The notes beneath the pieces are model-generated. The model was not told the origin of the DNA. It saw only the letters and a program-made list of their open reading frames with translations, and made no database searches. Below are positions 46,653 to 54,651 of a stretch of DNA of 64,000 nt, one piece after another (positions within the stretch are counted from its first letter, which is position 1; each line of letters starts with the position of its first letter). Source of the DNA: CAZNXJ01 sp964577115 (GTDB lineage: Bacteria; Planctomycetota; Planctomycetia; Pirellulales; Pirellulaceae); NCBI GenBank assembly GCA_964577115.1, contig CAZNXJ010000001.1, positions 269,989 through 333,988 on the forward strand, given 5' to 3'. The position numbers were made by a program, and so were the translations under genes.

Positions 46653-48680
46653 ATGACCCAGCGCAGGATTCTTGTTACGGCCGCATTGCCATACGCCAAT
46701 GGCCACATCCACATCGGCCATTTAATGGAGTACGTGCAGACGGACATCTGGGTCCGGTTTCAGAAGCTGCGCGGCCACCGCTGCGTGTTCATTTGCGCCG
46801 ACGATACGCATGGTACCGCGATCATGCTGCGTGCTCGGCAGGAAAATCGCAGCGAGCTGGAACTCATCACCGAGATGCAGCAGCACCATCTGCGCGATTT
46901 TTCGGGTTTCGACATTGAGTTCGACAATTATGGCAGCACGCACAGTGACGAGAATTACGAGCTGTGCAAGGAGTTCTGGGCCGCGCTGCGCAAGGCCGGC
47001 ATGGTCGTCGAATCCGAGATCCAGCAGCTGTTCGACCCGGAAGCCGGCCTGTTTCTGGCCGACCGGTTCGTGCGCGGGACGTGTCCGCGCTGTGGGGCTG
47101 CGGATCAGTATGGGGACAACTGCGACCGCTGCGGAGCGACGTACCGGCCCACGGATCTTGTGAATCCGCGAAGCACCATCTCGGGGGCCGTGCCCGAGAC
47201 GCGCACGACCAAGCAGCTGTTCGTGCAGATCGAGCAGCTCCACGATTTCCTCGAACAGTGGATCGAGCAGAGCGGCGCGCTCCAGCCCGAAGTGGCTAAT
47301 TACTTAAAGGGGCATTTCCTTCACGAACCGCTGCGCGACTGGGACGTCTCGCGGCCGGCTCCCTACTTCGGTTTTGAAATTCCGGATTCCCCAGGCAACT
47401 ACTGGTATGTCTGGTTCGATGCCCCGATCGGCTACGTGGCGTCGACCAAGCAGTGGTGTGATCGCGTGGGCGAATCGCTGGACGATTGGTGGAAGAACCC
47501 CGAGACGGAAATCCATCACTTCATTGGCAAGGACATCACATACTTCCACACGTTGTTCTGGCCGGCGATGTTGAAGACGGCCGGCTACCAGCTGCCTCGA
47601 CGAGTGCATATCCACGGATTTCTCACCGTGGACGGCCGCAAGATGTCGAAGCGGGACGGGACGTTCGTGATGGCGCGAACCTATTTGAACCATCTCGACC
47701 CGGCGTATTTCCGCTACTATCTCGCGTCGAAGCTCGGTCCGCGCCTCGACGATCTCGATCTCAACCTGGACGAGTTCATCAACAAGGTGAATGCCGATCT
47801 GGTTGGAAAGGTCGTCAACCTGGCCTCGCGAACGGCGAAGTTTGTCGAAACGATCGGGTTGTCGGAGAGCTATCCGGACGACGGCGGGTTGTTTGCGGCG
47901 GGCGCGGCGGCGGGCGACGAGATCGCTCAGGCCTATGAATCCGGCGACTACAATCGCGCGATGCGGCTGATCATTGGCCTGGCCGATCAAGCGAATCCCT
48001 ATGTCGAAGCGGCGCAGCCGTGGAACCTGCGGAAAGATCCGTCCAAGGCCCGCGAGCTCCAGGACGTGTGCACGGTTGCGTTGAATCTGTTTCATCAACT
48101 GGTGATCTATCTCGCGCCGGTGCTGCCGGGATTGGCTCGGCAAACCGAGCGCCTCTTAAACACGCGCATTCTCCAATGGGACTCGGCCAAGACGCCCCTC
48201 GTCGGGACGCCGGTGGCCAAGTTCGAACATTTGATGAAGCGCGTCGAGCGAAAGGATGTGGACGCGATGATCGAGGAAAGCCGAGCGGTTTCGGAACCGG
48301 CGCCGGCGTTTCAGGATTCGGACGAGCCGCTGAAGGCCGAACCGCTGGCGGAGCGCTGTACGATCGACGACTTCATGAAAGTCGACCTCCGCGTGGCCCG
48401 GGTGCTCGCGGCAGAGGACGTACCGCAGGCGAAGAAGCTGCTCAAGCTGACGCTCAGCCTGGGTGGTGAACATCGCCGTACCGTGTTTGCGGGAATCAAG
48501 GCTGCTTACGCGCCGCAAGACCTCGTCGGCCGGCTGGTCGTCATGGTCGCGAATCTCGAACCGCGTCAAATGAGCTTTGGGGTCAGCGAGGGGATGGTCG
48601 TGGCCAGCGGCCCGGGCGGAAAGGACGTTTTCCTGCTTAGCCCCGACTCTGGCGCTCAGCCAGGACAGCGGGTGCACTGA
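46653..48680 (+). CDS. metG: Methionyl-tRNA synthetase
   Basis: 675 residues, matching long bacterial MetRS. ATP-binding HIGH at 20-23 (NGHIHIGHLMEY), a CX2C-X9-CX2C zinc knuckle at Cys144/147/157/160, the KMSKR variant of KMSKS at 330-334 (DGRKMSKRDGTF) and an anticodon-binding region with NPYVEAAQPWNLRKD. A C-terminal tRNA-binding (Trbp111/EMAP-like) domain from about 570 carries FMKVDLRVARVLAAEDVPQA and MVVASGPGGKDVFLLSPDSG. It charges tRNA-Met in the cytoplasm. Confidence 0.97.
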   Translation: MTQRRILVTAALPYANGHIHIGHLMEYVQTDIWVRFQKLRGHRCVFICADDTHGTAIMLRARQENRSELELITEMQQHHLRDFSGFDIEFDNYGSTHSDENYELCKEFWAALRKAGMVVESEIQQLFDPEAGLFLADRFVRGTCPRCGAADQYGDNCDRCGATYRPTDLVNPRSTISGAVPETRTTKQLFVQIEQLHDFLEQWIEQSGALQPEVANYLKGHFLHEPLRDWDVSRPAPYFGFEIPDSPGNYWYVWFDAPIGYVASTKQWCDRVGESLDDWWKNPETEIHHFIGKDITYFHTLFWPAMLKTAGYQLPRRVHIHGFLTVDGRKMSKRDGTFVMARTYLNHLDPAYFRYYLASKLGPRLDDLDLNLDEFINKVNADLVGKVVNLASRTAKFVETIGLSESYPDDGGLFAAGAAAGDEIAQAYESGDYNRAMRLIIGLADQANPYVEAAQPWNLRKDPSKARELQDVCTVALNLFHQLVIYLAPVLPGLARQTERLLNTRILQWDSAKTPLVGTPVAKFEHLMKRVERKDVDAMIEESRAVSEPAPAFQDSDEPLKAEPLAERCTIDDFMKVDLRVARVLAAEDVPQAKKLLKLTLSLGGEHRRTVFAGIKAAYAPQDLVGRLVVMVANLEPRQMSFGVSEGMVVASGPGGKDVFLLSPDSGAQPGQRVH

Positions 48681-48684
48681 GGAA

Positions 48685-48816
48685 GGGTTCGGAGTTCAGG
48701 GGCTAAGGTTCAGGAGGGGAAAGGGTTCGAGCTAGAGGGCAGGGGGAAGCGAACTCCCGTTTTGTGTCGGGAGATTCCGCAATTACACCTTCCAGAACGC
48801 AGAACCCTGAACCCTC
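48685..48816. repeat. Imperfect inverted repeat of the GGGTTCAG type, second copy
   Basis: GGGTTCGGAGTTCAG (from 48685) and CAGAACCCTGAACCCTC (48800-48816) are about 80% complementary, as at 17394-17514. Inside sits a perfect stem CTCCCG (48754-48759) / CGGGAG (48768-48773) with an 8-base loop. Confidence 0.5.
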
Positions 48817-48866
48817 GGGTCTTGGTGGGGCGGTACGGCGATGCGGCAAAATCGCAAAAGTTGATC

Positions 48867-48881
48867 TTGTAAGAATTACAA
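48867..48881. promoter_or_regulatory. Palindromic candidate operator
   Basis: TTGTAA-GAA-TTACAA is a perfect 6-3-6 palindrome in a GC-rich background, about 175 bp before the thioredoxin-protease gene. The overlapping TACAAT resembles a -10 box but has no -35 partner. Confidence 0.35.
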
Positions 48882-49055
48882 TTTCGGCTCACATTGTTGT
48901 CCCGCTCGGCTGGCCGAGCCTTTGACCCCGGCGTTCATGCGAATTGGTTCCCAAGGAAGGCGAACCGTGTCGAATTCCGTTGCGATGGAATTGGCCACAG
49001 GGACCGCGAACGCAGATTCGGCCACACCCGGCGTAATCCATGGAGGGAACGCGCA

Positions 49056-50501
49056 ATGGTCACTCTGCCCGTACTGCTGCTAACCGCTGCGCTATCGGCT
49101 AGCCCGGAGACAACGCTGCTGCATTTCACGGCCGACTGGTGCGCGCCGTGCCGCGTGATGGAGCCGACCGTCCAGCGGCTCGAGGATGAAGGCTATCCAA
49201 TTCGCCGGATCAACATCGATCAGAACCCGCAGCTCGCTCGCCAATTTCGCATCGAGGCCGTCCCCTGTTTTGTGCTTGTACAAAACGGGCGCGAACTGGA
49301 CCGTGTAACGAGCGTCGCCGGATACGATCGGCTCGTGCAGTTATTCGACGGTGTTCAATATCGGCCCGCGCGGGAAGCACGCGAAATTGTACGCGCTCAA
49401 TCGCCCGACGATGACGCGGCCGGCGTGCCGGCCGACGCGTATGCGGGTGCGGTTCCTGCCGCGTTACCGAATCGGGATTCCGCGTCGGCGCCGAATTCGA
49501 CCTATGCGGCCGGAGCCAACTCGGTTCAGACGCTTCCCGCGGAGCAGGCCGCGCTGGCCGCGAGCGTTCGGATCAAGGTGCTGGAGGAAAACGGGCATTC
49601 CTTTGGTACGGGCACGATCATCGACACGCATGGCGACGAAGCATTGGTCGTGACGTGCGGTCACCTGTTCCGCGAATCGCAGGGACGAGCGCCGATTGAA
49701 GTCGAATTGCTCGGCGTACCGGGCAGCGCCCCGCTTCCCGCGCAGATGATCGAGTACCACGCGGACTCGCGGGACATCGCACTGATTGCGTTTCGGCCGG
49801 GAGTCAAGGTCACGCCGGTACGCGTAGCGCCGGATAAGAGCGGGATTCAAATGGGTGCGCCGGTGTTCAGCATCGGCTGCGATCACGGCGGCGATCCGAG
49901 CATCGCTCGGAGTCACATCACGGGGATCGATCGCTACATCAACGCACCGAACATCGAAGTTGCCGGCATGCCGGTGCTGGGCCGCAGTGGCGGCGGGCTC
50001 TTCACGATGGATGGGATGCTGATCGGTATCTGCAACGCCGCGGACGAAGCTGACGACGAAGGCATCTACGCCGGACTGCCCTCGATTCATTGGCAGCTCG
50101 ATCAGATCGGATTGTCTCGTGTTTATCAAAACGGCCCCGCCGGTGTGGCCGCCAGTGCGGCTCAGCCGGTACCAACACGGCAGGCCGAGTCCGCTCAGCC
50201 CGTTGCCGCCGAAACCGCTCCACCGGCGCAAGCGGTAGCTGCGGAGCCGCGCATTCCGGCAAGTCTTCCAGGGGCCGGCACGCCCGCCGCCGAGCTGCTC
50301 GCGGCGCTTGCGGACGGCAGTGAAGTTATTTGCGTGATTCGCAAGCCGGACCAGAAGGACGGCCGCGTTCTGGTGCTCGATGGTGGTTCGCGCGACCTGC
50401 TCATGCGGCTCGCTCGCGAAATGGAAAAGCGCGACCTTCAGCCGGATTCGATTCGCGCTGCGGCTCAGTCGCTCGGCAACATCGCCCTTCCGCGGCAATA
50501 G
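49056..50501 (+). CDS. Exported thioredoxin-trypsin-like protease fusion
   Basis: 481 residues from the ATG at 49056 with a GGAGGGAA site. A short hydrophobic start (MVTLPVLLLTAALSASPETT) could be a signal peptide. A thioredoxin domain follows at once with active-site WCAPC at 28-32 and VPCFVLVQNGREL. After an Ala/Pro-rich linker (about 105-165) comes an S1-type trypsin-like domain with likely triad His203 (TCGHLF), Asp240 (DSRDIALI) and Ser311 (GRSGGGLF). The C-terminus (about 375-481) is Ala/Pro-rich and then helical. A single chain that can reduce disulfides and cleave protein suggests quality control outside the cytoplasm. Confidence 0.88.
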   Translation: MVTLPVLLLTAALSASPETTLLHFTADWCAPCRVMEPTVQRLEDEGYPIRRINIDQNPQLARQFRIEAVPCFVLVQNGRELDRVTSVAGYDRLVQLFDGVQYRPAREAREIVRAQSPDDDAAGVPADAYAGAVPAALPNRDSASAPNSTYAAGANSVQTLPAEQAALAASVRIKVLEENGHSFGTGTIIDTHGDEALVVTCGHLFRESQGRAPIEVELLGVPGSAPLPAQMIEYHADSRDIALIAFRPGVKVTPVRVAPDKSGIQMGAPVFSIGCDHGGDPSIARSHITGIDRYINAPNIEVAGMPVLGRSGGGLFTMDGMLIGICNAADEADDEGIYAGLPSIHWQLDQIGLSRVYQNGPAGVAASAAQPVPTRQAESAQPVAAETAPPAQAVAAEPRIPASLPGAGTPAAELLAALADGSEVICVIRKPDQKDGRVLVLDGGSRDLLMRLAREMEKRDLQPDSIRAAAQSLGNIALPRQ

Positions 50502-50532
50502 GGCGGTACGCGAAGCGCGGCACGCCTACGCG

Positions 50533-52143
50533 TTACGCGTCGGGGCCTTGGGCGAGCTGCGTCAGTTGAGCGCGGAGCGACGCGGCGGGAAAGAGGCAAA
50601 ACGAGTATTCGCGGGAACGGAGTAGTTCGGCGTCGTGCAGGCGAGCGACCAGTTCGGCCCGCTCGCGCTCCAGCCGTTCGCGAAGCGGCGCGACCCACGG
50701 CTGTAGCTTCTCGTTAATTTCCACAATCGCCTGATGCCGCGGCCGGCGCTCGCCGACGGGCAGCTCCGTTTCGATCCACGCGCGCTTGGCACGCGCGAGC
50801 TCTTGCACTTCCGGTTCGGGAGGTGCGTGCCGTTCTGGATTAAAGCGAAGTTCGCGCAAGCATTGGTCAACGCGGCGCACGTCCTCGGCTTCCACGTTGG
50901 CGTGCGGGATCGGCAGCAGCATTGTCGCGGATATTGTCGCGTACCCGGGCGGCTCGAGGTTCCACCAGCGGCGGAGCAGTTCATCCGTTAGCTGATCGTA
51001 TTTCGCTCCACCGATGCCGTGCAGGAAGACGTCGCCGACACAGAGGCGCGCGAACATGGTTGTTAGCAGGGCCCGCGGGCGTAGTTTGATGCCGCGAGCG
51101 CGATCGGCTTGCCACGCTTCGACCGCTCGCTCGGCCGATTGCTCAGGATGCAGCGGCCACAACAGATGCACGCTTTCGCGATCTGTCAGCTCAATTCCGT
51201 CGCGGCTCGCACGCACGAACACGCGCTGCCGCCGCGGCCGCTCGTCGGACCACATCCACAGCGGCGCTTCGAGCCAGCCGTCTTCTTCTTCGAGATCCGG
51301 TACGGGATGCGACCGGCTGCGAATGCGATGGAGACGCCGGTAATCGGCGAGCGCCTCGTTGTAGATACGGTGAAAACGCGGCAGGTCGGCCAGCAGGTGG
51401 CAGGCGAACCAGCGAAATTCGGCGGTATCGCAGAGCTGACTGAGCGGCACTTCCAGCGTCGTCAGGCCCCACTGGCCTTCGAGTCGATGGCGGGCCTCGG
51501 CCAGGACCAGGCCCAGGAGTGGCCGTCGCTCGGCGGCTTCCCGCGCGAGGGGCCAAAGTTCGCGAACCACCGGATCGCTGATCCACGGCCGCAGAGCGTC
51601 TTCGACGCGTTTGTCGAACGACTGGAACAGCTCGGCATCAAGGATGGCTCGCTGTTCGTACGGTACGTCACCGCCGGGGCGGTCGAGCGCAATACGCTGG
51701 GCGTGGACTTCGCCATCGATGAGTGCGGGACTGCGGATCGCGGTGGACTTGGCCAGATCGTTGTCAACGATCAGGTTCACCGCGACGGCCCCATCGCGGC
51801 TGGCGAGATGCCCGAGCACAAAGTTCTTGAACCAGACGCCCGGATGAAACAGTTCAGGTTGGTGACCGGCGAGATACAGCCGCTGAACATCTGCGGGCAC
51901 CTCGGCGTCGCGGTAGTTCTGGGTGTAGCGCTGAGCGATCGCGAGGGTGGTGCGCCGAGCCGAGGCGCGCAGGTGGCGAAGTTCCTGCCCGGCGATGTCC
52001 CGACGGAGGTCGCGCAGCGACTCGATGTTCCGGTCGACCAGCGCCTCTAAATCCGACCACGGCGGATCAATGAGCGTCGCCCCATGTTGCCGCGGTGCTC
52101 GCAGCCGCCGATAGGTAAGCGTGCCGCTCGTCGAGCCGCTCAT
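50533..52143 (-). CDS. BshC-like protein (distant), conserved hypothetical
   Basis: 536 residues from the ATG at 52141-52143, which overlaps the glycosyltransferase stop by three bases (ATGA) and follows AAAGGGG. The length and layout match BshC, the cysteine-adding enzyme of bacillithiol synthesis: AGHQPELFHPGVWFKNFVL stands where BshC has its GQQ-type motif, VNLIVDNDLAKST follows, and RALLTTMFARLCVGDVFLHG then GIGGAKYDQLTDELL correspond to the late conserved block. A C-terminal charged helix (about 440-510) resembles the BshC coiled coil. Similarity is remote, so the reaction is not assured. Coupled translation with a GT2 protein is notable because bacillithiol synthesis starts with a glycosyltransferase, though BshA is a different family. 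Confidence 0.6.
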   Translation of the reverse strand: MSGSTSGTLTYRRLRAPRQHGATLIDPPWSDLEALVDRNIESLRDLRRDIAGQELRHLRASARRTTLAIAQRYTQNYRDAEVPADVQRLYLAGHQPELFHPGVWFKNFVLGHLASRDGAVAVNLIVDNDLAKSTAIRSPALIDGEVHAQRIALDRPGGDVPYEQRAILDAELFQSFDKRVEDALRPWISDPVVRELWPLAREAAERRPLLGLVLAEARHRLEGQWGLTTLEVPLSQLCDTAEFRWFACHLLADLPRFHRIYNEALADYRRLHRIRSRSHPVPDLEEEDGWLEAPLWMWSDERPRRQRVFVRASRDGIELTDRESVHLLWPLHPEQSAERAVEAWQADRARGIKLRPRALLTTMFARLCVGDVFLHGIGGAKYDQLTDELLRRWWNLEPPGYATISATMLLPIPHANVEAEDVRRVDQCLRELRFNPERHAPPEPEVQELARAKRAWIETELPVGERRPRHQAIVEINEKLQPWVAPLRERLERERAELVARLHDAELLRSREYSFCLFPAASLRAQLTQLAQGPDA

Positions 52144-52886
52144 CCAACCCCTTTCCCACACGCCATACGTTTCGTGCAGCCTTCGTCGGCGAGCCCCGCC
52201 GCCGCGATGCTGCGATCCAATACCGAATGATAGTAATTCAGTCGTGTGGTCGCGTCATCCAGTGCTCCGCCAAACGAGCGTGAGGCATCGAGATAAATGA
52301 GCGGAACGGGCATTTCAATGATTTCGAGACCCGCTTTGACGGCTTGGACCCAAAGTTCGAGCGGCATCGCGTAACCGTCTTCGGTCAGTTCAAGGTTACG
52401 CAGCGCATCGACGCGATATGCTTTGAACCCACAGAACGCGTCGGTCAGCGAAAGCCCCAGCCGCCGATTCAACTCGGCCGTCACCTGCTGGTTTATCCAG
52501 CGCCGCTGGGCGGGTGGTTGGTGATCGCCCGGGTACGTCTTCAAGTAGCGGCTGCCTGAGACAATGTCGGCCGTTTTGGCGGCTTGCAGGAAGCGCGGAA
52601 TGCGCTGCGGCTCGTGCTGTCCATCGCAGTCAATGGTGACGAGGTGATCGTAGCCCTGCTCGATGGCGTAGGCGAACGCCGTACGCAGAGCAGCGCCATA
52701 GCCGCGATTCTGGGGGTGTGAAATGACCTGGATGCCGGGCTCGACGGCCAGTAACGCCGTGGTTCCATCGGTCGAGCCGTCGTCAACGACGAGAACGTCG
52801 TCACTGTACTGCTTGACTTCCGCGAGCACCCGCTGCACGTAGCGGACTTCGTTGTAAACGGGTAAAGCGGTTAAGCTGCGAGTCAT
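52140..52886 (-). CDS. Family 2 glycosyltransferase (DPM/undecaprenyl type)
   Basis: 248 residues. GT-A fold motifs: TALPVYNEVRYVQRVL, VVDDGSTDGT with Asp35/Asp36, HPQNRGYGAALRTAFAYA and the metal-binding Asp86-Cys-Asp88 (VTIDCDGQHEP), then SGSRYLK and GFKAYRVDAL. Soluble, without C-terminal membrane helices, resembling dolichol/undecaprenyl-phosphate sugar transferases. It would transfer a nucleotide-activated sugar to a lipid carrier at the inner face of the membrane. It is followed by the BshC-like gene in a 4-bp overlap, so the two are one transcription unit. Confidence 0.93.
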   Translation of the reverse strand: MTRSLTALPVYNEVRYVQRVLAEVKQYSDDVLVVDDGSTDGTTALLAVEPGIQVISHPQNRGYGAALRTAFAYAIEQGYDHLVTIDCDGQHEPQRIPRFLQAAKTADIVSGSRYLKTYPGDHQPPAQRRWINQQVTAELNRRLGLSLTDAFCGFKAYRVDALRNLELTEDGYAMPLELWVQAVKAGLEIIEMPVPLIYLDASRSFGGALDDATTRLNYYHSVLDRSIAAAGLADEGCTKRMACGKGVG

Positions 52887-53356
52887 GCGGTTCTCGTGGG
52901 TTATGCGTCACGGCTTTTTTGGCAGGCGCGTGCTTCAACCTGCGCGAAGCCGCGCGATGCGTTCGAAGTCCTGGTTCGAATGCGTGACTCCCGCGGGTCA
53001 CCTCGCTGAAGCGAAGTGACGAGCCAACAGGCGGGTCAACGTCGTATTCTAGGCGGGCAGGCGAGGTCGTCAACAAACGTCGATTTCGCCGCGTCACGGT
53101 CTGATCCAGTCCCGGGCGGGCTGGGCCGCCTGGGCAAGAGATGCACGCGGTCGAGTGATGTGCGGGAGCCCGCATAGCGGGGGCGCCGAGTTGAAACGGG
53201 CCCCGGCCGGTCGTTAGACTCAGCCGTAGCGGGCTCGCTGCCGCCCCTGTTTTCCGGCCGTTCCAGGTGGACGGCGAACGGGGGGAGCATCAAAGAAGAA
53301 TGGGCGTACGGGGTACCACGCAGCGGAACGCCAACATTCCAGGGGAGCAGACTGCG
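52887..53356. other. 470-bp divergent gap, nothing convincing
   Basis: Between the glycosyltransferase (minus) and the Hpt gene (plus). A TGCGGG-AG-CCCGCA palindrome lies near 53160 and a tRNA-like GGTTCGAAT string near 52973, without a supporting cloverleaf. No promoter is clear. Confidence 0.5.
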
Positions 53357-53740
53357 ATGTCACGCGAGCCACTACGTTCCGGCGCGCCAAATGGGGTCGT
53401 CGATTGGAGCGAAGCCATGGACATTGTGGGTGGCAAACGCGCTCTGTTGCGCGAGCTCATCGAAATCTTTCTCCGCGAAGGTCCCCGTTTGATGGCCGAT
53501 GCGCAGCGTTCGCTTCAGGACGGCGATGCGCGCGGGCTCAAGCTGGCTTCCCATACGCTCAAAGGCTCCGCCCGTTACTTTGGGGCGCAGCGCGTTGTCG
53601 ACGCGGCCTTCGAAGTCGAGCAGGCGGCGGGCCGCGACGCTCTCGACGCCGCCGAACCGGCGCTCCGCCGGCTGGAGACGGAACTGGATCAGCTCGTTCC
53701 GGAATTGCGGGCCTATTACGAGCAGGGCATCATCGAGTGA
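53357..53740 (+). CDS. Histidine phosphotransfer (Hpt) domain protein
   Basis: 127 residues from the ATG at 53357. It is a single Hpt four-helix bundle: VDWSEAMDIVGGKRALLREL, EIFLREGPRLMADAQRSLQD and the phosphorylated His in LASHTLKGSARYFGA (about residue 68). Hpt proteins relay phosphate between hybrid kinases and response regulators. No hybrid kinase is adjacent, so its partners are elsewhere. Its TGA stop shares one base with the ATG of the Nif3 gene. Confidence 0.9.
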   Translation: MSREPLRSGAPNGVVDWSEAMDIVGGKRALLRELIEIFLREGPRLMADAQRSLQDGDARGLKLASHTLKGSARYFGAQRVVDAAFEVEQAAGRDALDAAEPALRRLETELDQLVPELRAYYEQGIIE

Positions 53741-54540
53741 TGGGCGCGATGGTGGCGGTTGGCGAGATCGCCGAGTTCCTGCGCGAGTTTGCTCCGCTCG
53801 AATTGGCCGAGTCGTGGGACAATGTCGGGCTCTTGCTCGGTCGGACCGAAGCGCCGGTGCGCGAGCTGATGACGTGCCTGACGGTCACTCCTGACACGGT
53901 TCGCGAGGCCGTCGAACAGCGTGCCGGACTGATCGTAACGCATCATCCGTTTCCTTTCCGGCCACTCAAGCAAATCACATCGGAAACGATCGTGGGCCGG
54001 TTGTTATTGGAACTGGCCGAAGCACGCGTCGCCGTGTACAGCCCCCACACGGCGTTCGATTCGGCGCGCGAGGGGATTAATCAAGCCCTAGCGGAGCAGG
54101 TGGGGCTCCAGAACATCAGGCCTCTGGGAGCGGTCCATTCGGAGGAATTGCCACTGGGGAGCGGCCGGTGCGGCGATTTGCCGAGCGGTATGACGCTCGG
54201 AGACCTTGCCACACGGCTCAAAGAAAGTTTGCGATTGCCTTACGCGCAAATCGTGGGATCGCTCGACGCGCCAGTAACACGACTAGGTATCGCCTGTGGC
54301 AGCGGCGGCGAACTGCTCACGCTCGCTCGCGAGGCTCGGTGCGATGTGTTCCTGACGGGTGAGGCCAGTTTTCACCGGTGCCTGGAGGCCGAGGCGGATG
54401 GGATCGCAATGGTGCTGATCGGGCATTACGCGAGCGAACGGTTTGCTGTCGAGCGATTAGCCGAGCGCCTGGCGGCTCGGTTTCCCCAGCTGCGCGTCTG
54501 GGCGAGTGAACGTGAACGCGATCCGCTGACGTGGCTGTAG
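53740..54540 (+). CDS. Nif3-like dinuclear metal centre protein
   Basis: 266 residues from the ATG at 53740, overlapping the Hpt stop by one base. The Nif3/YbgI/DUF34 metal ligands are present: ESWDNVGLLLG, VTHHPFPFRPL (His68, His69), HTAFD (His103, Asp107) and the C-terminal GHYASE (His229, Glu233). Members form hexamers with two metals per subunit; GTP cyclohydrolase-like and other activities have been proposed, none settled. It lacks the mid-protein PII-like insert of longer relatives. The 1-bp overlap with a signalling Hpt protein implies coupled translation. Confidence 0.93.
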   Translation: MGAMVAVGEIAEFLREFAPLELAESWDNVGLLLGRTEAPVRELMTCLTVTPDTVREAVEQRAGLIVTHHPFPFRPLKQITSETIVGRLLLELAEARVAVYSPHTAFDSAREGINQALAEQVGLQNIRPLGAVHSEELPLGSGRCGDLPSGMTLGDLATRLKESLRLPYAQIVGSLDAPVTRLGIACGSGGELLTLAREARCDVFLTGEASFHRCLEAEADGIAMVLIGHYASERFAVERLAERLAARFPQLRVWASERERDPLTWL

Positions 54541-54542
54541 AG

Positions 54543-54634
54543 GAACCACGGAAGAACACCGGTGCACACGGGATGCGACGCGCACGGAGGATATAACGAC
54601 TCCCATCGGTGCCGACCCGTGTTACCCGTGGTTC
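54543..54634. terminator. Inverted repeat between convergent genes
   Basis: GAACCACGG (54543-54551) and CCGTGGTTC (54626-54634) are exact complements; inside, CACACGGG and CCCGTG pair again. It fills the 111-bp gap between the Nif3 gene and the converging large secreted protein and may end both transcripts. Confidence 0.55.
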
Positions 54635-54651
54635 AATTCCCGCGCCCCACA

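Larger units (their letters stand above)
48681..49055. other. 375-bp region with hairpins and a palindrome
   Basis: Holds the GGGTTC-type inverted repeat (48685-48816), a CTCCCG hairpin inside it (48754-48773) and the TTGTAA-GAA-TTACAA palindrome (48867-48881). A frame from 48894 runs into the next gene but has no signal or family sequence. Confidence 0.55.

Noticed and set aside
48730..48790. Possible tRNA fragment on the minus strand (GGGAGTTCGCTTCCCCC)
   Set aside because: The T-stem has a mismatch, the invariant A58 position is C, and no D or acceptor arm is present; treated as a plain hairpin region.
52960..53000. GGTTCGAAT string resembling a tRNA T-loop
   Set aside because: Flanking bases do not form the T-stem and no anticodon or acceptor stem can be drawn on either strand.
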